Shown piece after piece: positions 1-8,899 of a stretch of DNA of 64,000 nucleotides. The stretch is taken from the NCBI RefSeq assembly GCF_002286815.1, contig NZ_MUNM01000075.1:1-64000 (forward strand), read 5' to 3'. Position numbers and translations under genes: made by a program. The notes below the pieces were generated by a model. That model made no database searches. It was not told the DNA's origin and saw only the letters and a program-made list of their open reading frames with translations. The stretch comes from Pseudomonas sp. PICF141 (lineage in GTDB: Bacteria > Pseudomonadota > Gammaproteobacteria > Pseudomonadales > Pseudomonadaceae). Every line of letters starts with the position of its first letter. Positions within the stretch are counted from its first letter, which is position 1.

Positions 1-70
1 ACGCCGGATAGATGAAAGCAAGCCAAACACGCATCAAAAACAGTATTGCAGAAAAGGGGGTAACCATAGA

Positions 71-95
71 TGTAGGAGCGAGGCTTGCCCGCGAA
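71..95. repeat. single REP element
   Basis: The core GTAGGAGCGAGGCTTGCCCGCG is the same unit found as inverted pairs at 22676-22756 and 38230-38309. Only one copy is present here, just downstream of gshA. Confidence 0.8.
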
Positions 96-112
96 AAGGT
101 CCGAAGGACCTT
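96..112 (-). terminator. likely terminator of gshA
   Basis: On the minus strand, AAGGTCC and GGACCTT form a perfect 7-bp stem around a three-base loop, ending in TTTT. It lies 7 bases after the gshA stop codon. The T-tract is short, so termination strength is uncertain. Confidence 0.55.
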
Positions 113-118
113 CAGAGT

Positions 119-1702
119 TTAGTTACTGATCGCCAGAATGCTCGCCTGATACGACCCGACAAACACATCGAAATCGCCGACTTCGTTCTGTTCCAGCTCC
201 ACCTGCTGAGCCAGGGACGAGCGCGCCAGTTCTTCAAATCTAGCCTGTTCTTCGCTTGGAAGTGGCTCGCTGCGGAAGAACTCTGCATGCACCTGACTTT
301 GACGCAAGGAGAACCGGGCAAAGCTTTCCTTGTGCTCGGCCATCGCCGCCAACACTTGCGCCGATGGCGTCAGGGACGCGTCCTTGACCTTGGCCAGTTG
401 CGCGTCCAGTGCCTTGCGGTGGGCATCGCCGCCATGGCTTTGATCCAGCAACGCCGCGAGTGGCGCAATCTTCTCCAGCAACTCGCCGGCCCATTCCTTG
501 AGGTCTACCGGACGCCCGTCCCGTTGCAATTGCAGGCCCGGACGACGCCCTTCCTTGACCACGCTGAGGAAGTTCGAGGTCGCGTTCCCGCAGCTGGTGC
601 TGGTCAGCAGCGGGCTGTCGTTCAGCGCGCAGTACAGCAGGAACGCATCAAGGAACCGCGACTCGGTGAGGTCGATGCCCATCGGCAGGAACGGGTTGAT
701 GTCCAGGCAGCGCACTTCGACGTACTGAATGCCACGGGCCATCAGCGCCTGGATTGGCCGTTCGCCGGTGTAGGTCACGCGTTTGGGGCGGATGTTGGAG
801 TAGTACTCGTTTTCGATCTGCAGGATGTTGGTGTTGAGCTGAACCCACTCACCGTGCTGGTGTGTTCCGATCTCGACATACGGCGGATACGGCGTGGCCA
901 CGGCTTTGCGCAGGCTGTCGGTGTAGCTGGTCAGATCGTTGTAGCACGGTGTCAAACCGGCCTGGGCGTTACTCTGGTAACCCAGATCGCTCATGCGCAG
1001 GCTCGTGGCGTAGGGCAGGTACAACGTGTCTGGATCCAGCTGTTCCAGCTGATGCGAACGACCGCGCAGGAAACCGGCGTCCAGCGCCGGCGAGGCACCG
1101 AACAGGTACATCAGCAGCCAGCTGTATCGGCGGAAGTTGCGGATCAGCGCGATGTAGGCCGACGACTGATAATCGCGGTCGGTGCCATCAAAGCCTTCAG
1201 CCTCTTTGAGCAGGGGCCAGAGCTTTTCCGGCAGGGAAAAGTTGTAGTGGATCCCGGCGATGCACTGCATGGTCTTGCCGTAACGCAGGGCCAGGCCCTT
1301 GCGATAGACGTATTTGAGCTGACCGATGTTGGAGGTGCCGTAATAAGCGATCGGGATGTCTTCTTCGGCCGGCAACGGGCACGGCATCGAAGGGCTCCAC
1401 AGGTACTCGTTGCCGAGCTTGCTGTAGGCAAACCGATGAATCTTGTCGAGGCTCGCCAGGGTGTCCGCCGGGTCTGGCAGGGCGGGCGTGATGAACTCCA
1501 GCAGCGACTCGGAATAGTCGGTGGTGATTTGTTCATTGGTCAGCGCGGAACCCAATGCTTTGGGGTGTGGCGTTTGCGCCAGGCGCCCTTCGCCTGTCAC
1601 GCGCAGGCATTCACGTTCGATGCCGTGAAGGCACTGTTCGAGCAGAGAGAGGTTTGCGCGCTCGCCGAGCAGAGCCAGGCGGCGGTTGAGAAGTTCGCTC
1701 AA
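119..1702 (-). CDS. gshA: glutamate-cysteine ligase
   Basis: Catalyses the first step of glutathione synthesis in the cytosol: ATP-dependent joining of the glutamate gamma-carboxyl to cysteine. The protein is 527 residues, the usual length for the gammaproteobacterial type. HGIERECLRV at about residues 26-35 is the conserved N-terminal nucleotide/metal site. I chose the TTG at 1702: AAGGA lies seven bases before it and the product then starts MSELLNRRLALLG, close to P. aeruginosa GshA as I remember it. The GTG at 1717 would add five residues and lacks a good ribosome site. The gene is monocistronic, with a short hairpin terminator behind it. A 522-codon open frame on the opposite strand is a shadow of this gene. 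Confidence 0.96.
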   Translation of the reverse strand: MSELLNRRLALLGERANLSLLEQCLHGIERECLRVTGEGRLAQTPHPKALGSALTNEQITTDYSESLLEFITPALPDPADTLASLDKIHRFAYSKLGNEYLWSPSMPCPLPAEEDIPIAYYGTSNIGQLKYVYRKGLALRYGKTMQCIAGIHYNFSLPEKLWPLLKEAEGFDGTDRDYQSSAYIALIRNFRRYSWLLMYLFGASPALDAGFLRGRSHQLEQLDPDTLYLPYATSLRMSDLGYQSNAQAGLTPCYNDLTSYTDSLRKAVATPYPPYVEIGTHQHGEWVQLNTNILQIENEYYSNIRPKRVTYTGERPIQALMARGIQYVEVRCLDINPFLPMGIDLTESRFLDAFLLYCALNDSPLLTSTSCGNATSNFLSVVKEGRRPGLQLQRDGRPVDLKEWAGELLEKIAPLAALLDQSHGGDAHRKALDAQLAKVKDASLTPSAQVLAAMAEHKESFARFSLRQSQVHAEFFRSEPLPSEEQARFEELARSSLAQQVELEQNEVGDFDVFVGSYQASILAISN

Positions 1703-1855
1703 GTTGGATTCCTTCACGCGTCAGTCGCCCCAATATGGGGGTGGGCAAGACGGTCTACAAGGGTGAAGTTGAAACTGGCGTTTTCGCCTGGTTTTTTCGA
1801 GCCGCACAGGCCTAATGCCGGTCAGTCAGGAATTGCACAATCCCTGTGGGAGTGA

Positions 1856-1970
1856 CCTGTGGCGAGGGGGCTTGCCCCCGTTGGGCTGCGAAGCGGCCCC
1901 AAAATCTCTGAGTTTCCAAAATCTTGTGAGTGCTACGCTCTCAAACGGGGGCAAGCCCCCTCGCCACAGG
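1856..1970. repeat. REP doublet in the 318-bp gshA/thioesterase gap
   Basis: CCTGTGGCGAGGGGGCTTGC (1856-1880 with flank) recurs as its exact inverse at 1946-1970, a 25-bp inverted pair around a 65-bp spacer. It belongs to a different sequence class from the GTAGGAGCGAGG repeats. It occupies most of the gap between gshA and the thioesterase gene; I see no gene in the rest. Confidence 0.85.
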
Positions 1971-2020
1971 GTTCCACAGGTTGCATTGCGCCGAAATTAA
2001 CTCAAATTGATGGCATTCAT

Positions 2021-2404
2021 CTACAGGACAGCGAACGTGCCTTGTGCTTTTGCGACCAGTTTGTCGCCTTGCATCACGTCGGCCTCAACCACCAGCGTGC
2101 GCCGGCCCGGGTGGATCACCCGCGCCGTGCACATCACCTCGCCGTCGGCGACGGCGCGGATGTAGTTGATTTTGCACTCGATGGTCGCGCTCTGCTGGTC
2201 AAAGCCGTGGGTGCTGGAACAGGCCAGCCCCATGGCAATATCAACCAGACTGAACAAAGCGCCGCCGTGCAGTTTGCCGCCGCGATTGCGCAGTTCCGGC
2301 GCAAGCCCCAGGGCGACTTGCGCCACCCCGGTTTCCAGACTGTGCAAGCGACACCCCAGCAGCTTGAAAAACGCGCTTTCGGTCAAGCCGGCCGGGATCT
2401 CCAT
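2021..2404 (-). CDS. PaaI-type hotdog thioesterase
   Basis: A 127-residue single hotdog-fold protein of the PaaI/4HBT type, expected to hydrolyse an acyl-CoA or aryl-CoA thioester in the cytosol; the substrate cannot be told from sequence. HGGALFSLVDIAMG (about residues 46-59) is the conserved helix motif of PaaI thioesterases. The start codon overlaps the tex stop by one base (TGATG), so the two are translationally coupled and probably one transcript. The same pairing occurs in P. aeruginosa as I recall (PA5201-PA5202). No ribosome site oddity. Confidence 0.88.
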   Translation of the reverse strand: MEIPAGLTESAFFKLLGCRLHSLETGVAQVALGLAPELRNRGGKLHGGALFSLVDIAMGLACSSTHGFDQQSATIECKINYIRAVADGEVMCTARVIHPGRRTLVVEADVMQGDKLVAKAQGTFAVL

Positions 2405-4728
2405 CAGCGTTTTTTCAACTGTTTGGCGTTCGCGAACAGCGAGGCCATGGCGTTGTTGGCCGGGGCTGCTGCCGTGGTTTCCTTGCGCGGTGCGGTGTTC
2501 TGGGACTGGCGTGGTGCCGAACCCGGACGCGCGCCACGGGCACCGTCGATTTTCTCGCCCGGGGTGTCACTCATGCGCATCGACAGGCCAACGCGTTTGC
2601 GCGGGATGTCGACTTCCATGACCTTCACCTTGACCACATCACCGGCCTTCACCGCTTCGCGTGGATCCTTGATGAACTTCTCCGACAGCGCGGAGATATG
2701 CACCAGACCGTCCTGATGCACGCCGATGTCGACGAAGGCGCCGAAGTTGGTCACGTTGGTGACCACGCCTTCGAGGATCATCCCCAGTTGCAGGTCCTTG
2801 AGGTCTTCGACGCCTTCCTGGAACTCGGCGGTCTTGAACTCGGGACGTGGGTCGCGACCGGGTTTTTCCAGTTCTTGCAGGATGTCGGTGACCGTTGGCA
2901 GACCGAACGTTTCATCGGTGTATTTCTTCGGATCGAGACGTTTGAGGAAGCTTGCGTCGCCGATCAGCGAACGAATGTCACGGTCGGTTTCAGCGGCAAT
3001 GCGCTGCACCAGCGGATAGGCTTCCGGGTGAACCGCGGACGAATCCAGCGGGTTGTCGCCGTTCATTACACGCAGGAAGCCTGCGGCCTGTTCAAAGGTT
3101 TTTTCACCCAGGCGCGCGACTTTCTTCAACGCTGCACGGGTTTTGAATGCGCCGTGCTCGTCGCGGTGGCTGACGATGTTCTGCGCCAGGGTCGCGTTTA
3201 GGCCGGAGATACGGGCCAGCAGCGCCACGGAGGCGGTGTTGACGTCGACGCCCACGGCGTTCACGCAGTCTTCCACAACGGCATCCAGGCCTCGCGCCAG
3301 TTTCAGTTGCGACACGTCGTGCTGGTACTGACCGACACCGATGGATTTCGGATCGATCTTCACCAGCTCGGCCAGCGGATCCTGCAGGCGACGGGCGATC
3401 GACACTGCGCCACGGATCGATACGTCGAGGTCCGGGAATTCCTTGGAGGCCAGTTCCGATGCCGAGTACACCGATGCGCCCGCCTCGGAGACCATGACTT
3501 TGGTCATCTTCATGGCTGGATATTTTTTGATCAATTCAGCGGCGAGCTTGTCGGTTTCACGGCTGGCGGTGCCGTTGCCGATGGCGATCAGGTCCACCGA
3601 ATGCTTGGCGCACAGGGCCGCCAGAATCGCCAGGGTCTGGTCCCACTTGTTGTGCGGCACGTGCGGGTAAACCGTGGCGTGATCCAGCAGCTTGCCGGTG
3701 GCATCGACCACGGCGACCTTGCAACCGGTGCGCAGGCCCGGGTCGAGGCCCAGGGTGGCGCGCGGGCCGGCCGGGGCCGACAGCAGCAAATCGTGCAGGT
3801 TGTGCGCGAACACGTTGATCGCTTCGGTTTCCGCGCTATCGCGCAGCTCGCCCAGCAGGTCGGTTTCCAGATGGGTATAGAGCTTGACCTTCCAGGTCCA
3901 GCGCACCACTTCGCCCAGCCATTTGTCGGCGGCACGGTTCTGGTTCTGGATGCCAAATTGCTGGCCGATCATGCCTTCGCACGGGTGCATAGTGCCCGGC
4001 AGTTCATCGCCGACTTTCAATGCGCTGCTGAGAATGCCTTCGTTGCGGCCACGGAAAATCGCCAGCGCGCGGTGCGATGGCATGCTTTTCAGCGGTTCGT
4101 CGTGTTCGAAGTAGTCGCGGAACTTGGCGCCTTCTTCTTCCTTGCCGGCAATTACGCGGGCACTGAGGGTGGCTTCCTGCTTGAGGTAATTACGCAGCTT
4201 GTCGAGCAGACCGGCGTCTTCGGCGAAGCGCTCCATCAGGATGTACTTGGCGCCTTCAAGGGCGGCTTTGACATCGGCCACGCCTTTTTCGGCGTCGATG
4301 AAGCGCGCGGCTTCGGTTTCAGGGTTCAGGGTCGGGTCGTTGAACAGACCGTCGGCCAGCTCGCCGAGGCCGGCTTCCAGGGCGATCTGGCCCTTGGTGC
4401 GGCGCTTTTGCTTGTACGGCAGGTACAAGTCTTCGAGGCGGGTCTTGGTGTCGGCGAGTTTGATGTCGCGCTCGAGTTGCGGGGTCAGTTTGCCCTGCTC
4501 TTGAATGCTGGCAAGGATGCTGATCCGCCGTTCGTCGAGTTCTCGCAGGTAGCGCAGACGCTCTTCCAGATGACGCAACTGGGTGTCATCGAGGCTGCCG
4601 GTCACTTCTTTCCGGTAGCGGGCGATGAAGGGAACGGTAGAGCCTTCATCGAGTAGCGCGACGGCCGCTTCGACCTGTTGTGGGCGTACACCGAGTTCCT
4701 CGGCGATGCGGCTGTTGATGCTGTCCAT
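2404..4728 (-). CDS. tex: Tex RNA-binding transcription accessory protein
   Basis: Tex is a cytosolic nucleic-acid-binding protein linked to transcription and to toxin gene expression in other genera. The 774-residue product has the family layout: N-terminal helical Tex domain from residue 1, a YqgF/RNase H-like domain in the middle (GLDPGLRTGCKVAVVD), helix-hairpin-helix repeats, then an S1 domain near residues 645-715 (GVVTNVTNFGAFVDIGVHQDG) and a low-complexity Ala/Gln/Lys tail. I chose the ATG at 4728 because AGGTGG lies just upstream; an upstream TTG at 4743 would add five residues. It is coupled to the downstream thioesterase gene and divergent from ompR. Confidence 0.95.
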   Translation of the reverse strand: MDSINSRIAEELGVRPQQVEAAVALLDEGSTVPFIARYRKEVTGSLDDTQLRHLEERLRYLRELDERRISILASIQEQGKLTPQLERDIKLADTKTRLEDLYLPYKQKRRTKGQIALEAGLGELADGLFNDPTLNPETEAARFIDAEKGVADVKAALEGAKYILMERFAEDAGLLDKLRNYLKQEATLSARVIAGKEEEGAKFRDYFEHDEPLKSMPSHRALAIFRGRNEGILSSALKVGDELPGTMHPCEGMIGQQFGIQNQNRAADKWLGEVVRWTWKVKLYTHLETDLLGELRDSAETEAINVFAHNLHDLLLSAPAGPRATLGLDPGLRTGCKVAVVDATGKLLDHATVYPHVPHNKWDQTLAILAALCAKHSVDLIAIGNGTASRETDKLAAELIKKYPAMKMTKVMVSEAGASVYSASELASKEFPDLDVSIRGAVSIARRLQDPLAELVKIDPKSIGVGQYQHDVSQLKLARGLDAVVEDCVNAVGVDVNTASVALLARISGLNATLAQNIVSHRDEHGAFKTRAALKKVARLGEKTFEQAAGFLRVMNGDNPLDSSAVHPEAYPLVQRIAAETDRDIRSLIGDASFLKRLDPKKYTDETFGLPTVTDILQELEKPGRDPRPEFKTAEFQEGVEDLKDLQLGMILEGVVTNVTNFGAFVDIGVHQDGLVHISALSEKFIKDPREAVKAGDVVKVKVMEVDIPRKRVGLSMRMSDTPGEKIDGARGARPGSAPRQSQNTAPRKETTAAAPANNAMASLFANAKQLKKR

Positions 4729-5088
4729 AAAACCACCTGACAAATTGTGAAAGCAGGCTCGCAGGCGCAGAGATAACGGCTCGGCGAGTCTGGTTGAGCG
4801 GCCTGGCGTGCGCCGCTACCTGGCCAACAGGCTTCCCGTTGACCCGTGAAATCGGACAATTACTGCCAGGGCCATGAAAAAAAAAGCGGCTGCTTACAGT
4901 AACGATCAGACGTTGCCTGACACAAAAGGCCGCGCATTATAACCAGCGTTCTGCCCATTGGGGGGCATCGCGGGTTGTAGGCACAATGCCCGGATTTCTG
5001 GCGATGAAGGAAAAATCTGCTAACAATGCACACGGTGCGTATAACGGCAGCTACGCCATAATGCGCGCCGAGATCAAAGGAGCATCCA
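4729..5088. promoter_or_regulatory. divergent tex/ompR intergenic region
   Basis: A 360-bp gap with promoters for both sides and no gene. For tex, a TATAAT hexamer lies on the minus strand at 4936-4941 without a clear -35 box. For ompR, TATAAC at 5040-5045 is the best -10 candidate, again with a poor -35. AAAGGAG (5077-5083) is a clear ribosome site for ompR. Confidence 0.4.
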
Positions 5089-5829
5089 ATGAGCAGCACT
5101 GCAAACATTGCTGAAGGCGAAAAAATTCTTATTGTTGACGACGATCCCGGGCTGAGCAGCCTGCTGGAGCGTTTTTTCGTCAGCAAGGGCTACCGTGCCC
5201 GCGCCGTCCCGAACACGGAACAAATGGACCGCCTGCTGGCGCGTGAAGTGTTCAACCTGGTGGTCCTCGACCTGATGCTGCCCGGCGAAGACGGCCTGAC
5301 CGCTTGCCGCCGCCTGCGCACGGCGAACAACCAGATTCCGATCATCATGCTGACCGCCAAGGGCGATGAGCTGAGCCGCATCAAGGGCCTGGAACTGGGT
5401 GCCGACGACTACCTGGCCAAGCCGTTCAACCCGGACGAGCTGATGGCTCGGGTCAAAGCGGTTTTGCGTCGTCAGGCGGCGCCGGTGCCGGGAGCCCCGG
5501 GCAGCGAAGACGAAAGCGTGACCTTCGGTGACTACGAACTGTCCCTGGCCACCCGCGAACTCAAGCGCGGCGACGAAGTGCACATGCTCACCACCGGTGA
5601 GTTTGCGGTGCTCAAGGCGTTGGTCATGAACGCGCGTCAACCACTGACCCGCGACAAGCTGATGAACCTGGCCCGTGGCCGCGAATGGGATGCCCTCGAG
5701 CGTTCCATTGATGTGCAGATCTCCCGTCTGCGCCGGATGATCGAGCCCGATCCATCCAAGCCACGCTACATCCAGACCGTCTGGGGCGTGGGTTACGTGT
5801 TCGTTCCGGATGGCGCCGCCACGAAGTGA
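5089..5829 (+). CDS. ompR: OmpR/AmgR-type response regulator
   Basis: A DNA-binding response regulator of 246 residues. The receiver domain spans about residues 11-125, with the acidic pair in LIVDDDP and the phosphoacceptor Asp61 in VVLDLMLPGEDG; conserved Lys in LAKPFNP follows. The C-terminal winged helix (about 145-240) is OmpR/PhoB type and ends with the typical YIQTVWGVGYVF. Partner of the EnvZ-type kinase downstream. In P. aeruginosa the gene pair at this position is known as amgR-amgS, which controls envelope stress and aminoglycoside tolerance, so that role is more likely than enteric-type porin osmoregulation. That functional transfer is inference from position and family. Confidence 0.93.
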   Translation: MSSTANIAEGEKILIVDDDPGLSSLLERFFVSKGYRARAVPNTEQMDRLLAREVFNLVVLDLMLPGEDGLTACRRLRTANNQIPIIMLTAKGDELSRIKGLELGADDYLAKPFNPDELMARVKAVLRRQAAPVPGAPGSEDESVTFGDYELSLATRELKRGDEVHMLTTGEFAVLKALVMNARQPLTRDKLMNLARGREWDALERSIDVQISRLRRMIEPDPSKPRYIQTVWGVGYVFVPDGAATK

Positions 5830-5838
5830 TCGGTGATT

Positions 5839-5926
5839 TGTAGGAGCGGGTCTTGCGGGCAAGGGATCAGATGACCTTCCCCGCAGACCCGTGATCCGCA
5901 ATATGCGAGCATGCTCGCTCCTGCAA
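5839..5926. repeat. degenerate REP doublet
   Basis: TGTAGGAGCGGGTCTTGCGGGC at the left and GCGAGCATGCTCGCTCCTGCA at the right are diverged, inverted REP cores in the 114-bp gap between ompR and envZ. A hairpin here could lower envZ expression relative to ompR. Confidence 0.6.
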
Positions 5927-5943
5927 GTGTGTAGCGGTTACTC

Positions 5944-7257
5944 ATGAAAACCCCTGTTTGGTTCCCCCAGAGCTTCTTCTCCCGCACCCTGTGGCTGGTG
6001 CTGATCGTCGTTCTGTTCTCCAAGGCGCTGACCCTGGTTTATCTGTTGATGAACGAAGATGTGCTGGTGGATCGCCAATACAGCCACGGCGTCGCCCTGA
6101 CGCTGCGTGCCTATTGGGCAGCCGACGAAGAAAACCGCACCAAAATCGCCGATGCCGCGACCCTGATCCGGGTGGTGGGTGCCGGTGTGCCAGAAGGCGA
6201 GCAGCACTGGCCTTACAGCGAGATCTACCAGCGTCAGATGCAGGACGAACTGGGCGCCGACACTGAGGTGCGATTACGCATGCACTCACCGCCAGCGCTG
6301 TGGGTTCGAGCGCCTAGCCTGGGTGATGGCTGGCTGAAAGTACCGTTGTATCCGCACCCATTGCGCGGCCAGAAAATCTGGAATGTGCTCGGTTGGTTCC
6401 TCGCCATCGGTCTGCTGTCCACCGCCTCGGCGTGGATTTTCGTCAGCCAACTCAATCAGCCGTTGAAACGCCTGGTCTATGCGGCAAGGCAACTGGGTCA
6501 GGGCCGCAGCGTGCGCCTGCCGATCAGCGATACACCGAGCGAAATGACCGAGGTTTATCGCGCTTTCAACCAAATGGCTGAAGACGTCGAACAGGCCGGT
6601 CGCGAGCGAGAACTGATGCTGGCGGGGGTGTCCCACGACCTGCGCACGCCCCTGACCCGTTTGCGGTTGTCCCTGGAACTGATGGGCGCCCACAGTGACC
6701 TGACAGACGACATGATCCGCGACATCGAAGACATGGACGCGATTCTGGACCAGTTCCTGGCCTTCATTCGTGACGGACGTGATGAATCGGTGGAAGAAGT
6801 GGACCTGAGCGAGCTGGTTCGCGAAGTTGCCGCGCCGTATAACCAGAACGAAGAGAAAGTGCGCTTGCGCCTGGAACCGATTCAGCCGTTCCCGTTGCGG
6901 CGGGTGTCGATGAAACGGCTGCTGAACAACCTCATCGGCAATGCCTTGCACCACGCCGGCAGCGGCGTTGAAGTGGCGGCTTATGTGTCCGGTGATTCCA
7001 GCGCGCCGTATGTGGTGTTGAGCGTCATGGACCGTGGCGCGGGCATCGACCCGTCGGAGCTGGAGGCGATCTTCAACCCGTTCACCCGTGGCGATCGGGC
7101 CCGGGGCGGTAAAGGGACCGGCTTGGGGTTGGCAATCGTGAAACGGATCGCTTCGATGCACGGCGGGAATGTCGAGTTGCGCAACCGCTCCGGTGGCGGA
7201 CTGGAAGCGCGGGTGCGGTTGCCGCTTGGGTTGATGCTGCCACGGGATGCCGTCTAA
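5944..7257 (+). CDS. envZ: EnvZ/AmgS-type sensor histidine kinase
   Basis: An inner-membrane sensor kinase of 437 residues that should phosphorylate the OmpR-type regulator upstream. One membrane segment lies at about residues 13-35 and another at about 140-165, enclosing a periplasmic domain of roughly 100 residues. A HAMP linker follows, then the HisKA site AGVSHDLRTPLTRLRL with the phosphorylated His, and an HATPase_c domain with N-box NNLIGNALHHA and G-box GKGTGLGLAIVKRI. The start ATG is the first in frame. It is separated from ompR by 114 bp of degenerate repeat, so co-transcription is likely but not proven. AmgS of P. aeruginosa is the expected orthologue. Confidence 0.92.
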   Translation: MKTPVWFPQSFFSRTLWLVLIVVLFSKALTLVYLLMNEDVLVDRQYSHGVALTLRAYWAADEENRTKIADAATLIRVVGAGVPEGEQHWPYSEIYQRQMQDELGADTEVRLRMHSPPALWVRAPSLGDGWLKVPLYPHPLRGQKIWNVLGWFLAIGLLSTASAWIFVSQLNQPLKRLVYAARQLGQGRSVRLPISDTPSEMTEVYRAFNQMAEDVEQAGRERELMLAGVSHDLRTPLTRLRLSLELMGAHSDLTDDMIRDIEDMDAILDQFLAFIRDGRDESVEEVDLSELVREVAAPYNQNEEKVRLRLEPIQPFPLRRVSMKRLLNNLIGNALHHAGSGVEVAAYVSGDSSAPYVVLSVMDRGAGIDPSELEAIFNPFTRGDRARGGKGTGLGLAIVKRIASMHGGNVELRNRSGGGLEARVRLPLGLMLPRDAV

Positions 7258-7260
7258 CCC

Positions 7261-7291
7261 GATCGTTCCCACACTCTGCGTGGGAACGATC
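7261..7291. terminator. GATCGTTCCCA hairpin between envZ and rimK
   Basis: A perfect 11-bp inverted repeat, GATCGTTCCCA and TGGGAACGATC, around a nine-base loop. It lies between the convergent ends of envZ and rimK and could end both transcripts. The same unit recurs at 30016-30088 and 41037-41141, so it is also a dispersed repeat. There is no T-tract. Confidence 0.6.
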
Positions 7292-7303
7292 ACCGAGTCA
7301 GCT

Positions 7304-8209
7304 TCAGCCTTTGCCCTTGGTCCGCGTCATATTCGGCCCGCCATTCTTCTCCAGATGCTCGATGATGATCCCCGCCACGTTCTTTCCGGTGGTGATCTCG
7401 ATTCCTTCCAGCCCCGGCGACGAATTCACTTCCATCACCAGCGGGCCATGATTGGAGCGCAGGATATCTACCCCCGCGACCGCCAACCCCATGACTTTCG
7501 CCGCTCGCAACGCCGTCATGCGTTCTTCCGGTGTGATCTTGATCAGGCTCGCACTGCCGCCGCGATGCAGGTTGGAGCGAAATTCCCCCGGCTTGGCCTG
7601 GCGTTTCATCGCCGCGATCACCTTGTCGCCGACCACGAAACAACGAATGTCCGCGCCGCCGGCTTCCTTGATGTATTCCTGAACCATGATGTTTTGCTTC
7701 AGGCCCATGAAGGCCTCGATCACCGATTCTGCGGCCGTGGCTGTTTCACACAGCACCACACCGATGCCCTGGGTGCCCTCCAGCACCTTGATCACCAGCG
7801 GCGCCCCGTTGACCATCTCGATCAAGTCGGGAATGTCGTCCGGAGAGTGGGCAAAACCGGTGACCGGCAAACCGATACCCCGGCGCGAGAGCAATTGCAG
7901 CGACCGCAGTTTGTCTCGCGAACGGGCAATGGCGACCGATTCGTTAAGCGGAAACACACCCATCATTTCGAACTGACGCAGCACCGCGCAGCCGTAAAAC
8001 GTCACTGATGCACCGATCCGCGGGATCACTGCATCGAAACCTTCCAGCGGTTTGCCACGGTAGTGGATCTGCGGCTTGTGGCTGGCAATGTTCATGTAGG
8101 CGCGCAGGGTGTCGATCACCACCATTTCATGGCCACGCTCCATACCGGCTTCGACCAGGCGACGGGTGGAATACAGACGCGGGTTCCGCGACAGCACAGC
8201 GATCTTCAT
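7304..8209 (-). CDS. rimK: RimK ATP-grasp glutamate ligase
   Basis: RimK adds glutamate residues to the C-terminus of ribosomal protein S6; in P. fluorescens this affects the proteome and host colonisation. The 301-residue product has the RimK N-terminal domain, then an ATP-grasp fold with the LVIKVLEGTQGIGV nucleotide loop (about 137-150) and the metal/ATP-binding VMEVNSSPGLEGIE near residues 257-270. The start overlaps the end of the preceding protease-like gene by four bases (ATGA), so the two are coupled. In P. fluorescens SBW25 the operon is described as rimABK, with RimK activity also tuned by cyclic-di-GMP. Confidence 0.94.
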   Translation of the reverse strand: MKIAVLSRNPRLYSTRRLVEAGMERGHEMVVIDTLRAYMNIASHKPQIHYRGKPLEGFDAVIPRIGASVTFYGCAVLRQFEMMGVFPLNESVAIARSRDKLRSLQLLSRRGIGLPVTGFAHSPDDIPDLIEMVNGAPLVIKVLEGTQGIGVVLCETATAAESVIEAFMGLKQNIMVQEYIKEAGGADIRCFVVGDKVIAAMKRQAKPGEFRSNLHRGGSASLIKITPEERMTALRAAKVMGLAVAGVDILRSNHGPLVMEVNSSPGLEGIEITTGKNVAGIIIEHLEKNGGPNMTRTKGKG

Positions 8210-8685
8210 GCAACACCTGTGGAGAAGGTAGATACCGGGAACACCGGCTTGTCTTGTACATACTTAATGCCCGGATTGACCACCAACTGGCCGTCGATCA
8301 GGGCTTTGGAACCGAGTAACAGGCGATAACGCATGGATTTGCGGCAGGCGAGGGTGAACTCGACCCGCCAGACCCGATCACCGAGGGCCAGAGTGGTGCT
8401 TACCACGTAGCGCATCTGCGCATGGCCGTTGGAGCTTTTAATGGTTTTTCTCGTTACCAGCGGGGCCTCGCAACGCCGGTGCCGCAGTTGCACGACCGTG
8501 CCCAGGTGCGCAGTGAAGCGTACCCATTGCTCGCCGTCGCGCTCGAATGGCTCAATGTCGGTGGCGTGCAGGCTGGAGGTGCTGGCGCCGGTGTCGATTT
8601 TTGCCCGAAGGCCCGCGACTCCCAGATCCGGGAGCGCCACCCACTCGCGCAGACCGATAACGGTCAAATGGTCAAATGTCTTCAA
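8206..8685 (-). CDS. rimB: RimB-like retropepsin-fold protease (COG4067)
   Basis: A 159-residue protein of the family annotated as ATP-dependent zinc protease, in fact with a retropepsin-like fold: KIDTGASTSSLHA near residues 30-42 carries the Asp-Thr-Gly-Ala signature. In the published rimABK operon, RimB counters or modulates RimK modification of S6. The start is TTG at 8685; the conserved N-terminus MKTFDHLTVIGLREW begins there and no upstream ATG fits. The ribosome site is weak (GGTTGAG). The TTG overlaps by two bases the stop of a possible 36-codon ORF upstream, and its own end overlaps rimK, which suggests tight coupling. Confidence 0.85.
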   Translation of the reverse strand: MKTFDHLTVIGLREWVALPDLGVAGLRAKIDTGASTSSLHATDIEPFERDGEQWVRFTAHLGTVVQLRHRRCEAPLVTRKTIKSSNGHAQMRYVVSTTLALGDRVWRVEFTLACRKSMRYRLLLGSKALIDGQLVVNPGIKYVQDKPVFPVSTFSTGVA

Positions 8686-8792
8686 AAGTGCTCAACCGGC
8701 AAAAACCGCTCAGACCGCGTGCGGCCGAATTCGCGGTATTCACGCAGAATAATGGGTAAAAGGCGACAGATATCTACTGCCCGAATTTCCAT
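8682..8792 (-). CDS. possible 36-residue small protein coupled to rimB
   Basis: A short frame MEIRAVDICRLLPIILREYR... ends at EHF with its TGA overlapping the TTG of rimB (TTGA). The frame encodes an amphipathic, Arg/Glu-rich peptide. The ATG at 8792 has GAGGG directly against it, which is too close for a normal ribosome site, and an in-frame stop precludes a longer start. Its position matches where a small leading gene of a rimABK-type operon would lie, but I cannot confirm that identity. It may be only a leader whose translation feeds rimB, or chance. Confidence 0.3.
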   Translation of the reverse strand: MEIRAVDICRLLPIILREYREFGRTRSERFLPVEHF

Positions 8793-8899
8793 CCCTCACT
8801 GTGCGGGGGAATGCCTGCATTCTAATCCACAGCGTGGTGATTCATGGCACGACAGAAACGGTAGTACAGTTCATCGATATTTCAGAATGAGGTCATCCA

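Noticed and set aside
287..1855. 522-codon open frame on the plus strand
   Set aside because: It lies antisense to gshA; composition is that of a high-GC shadow frame and no family resemblance is seen.
3307..4656. 449-codon frame antisense to tex
   Set aside because: Shadow of tex; no ribosome site and no family match.
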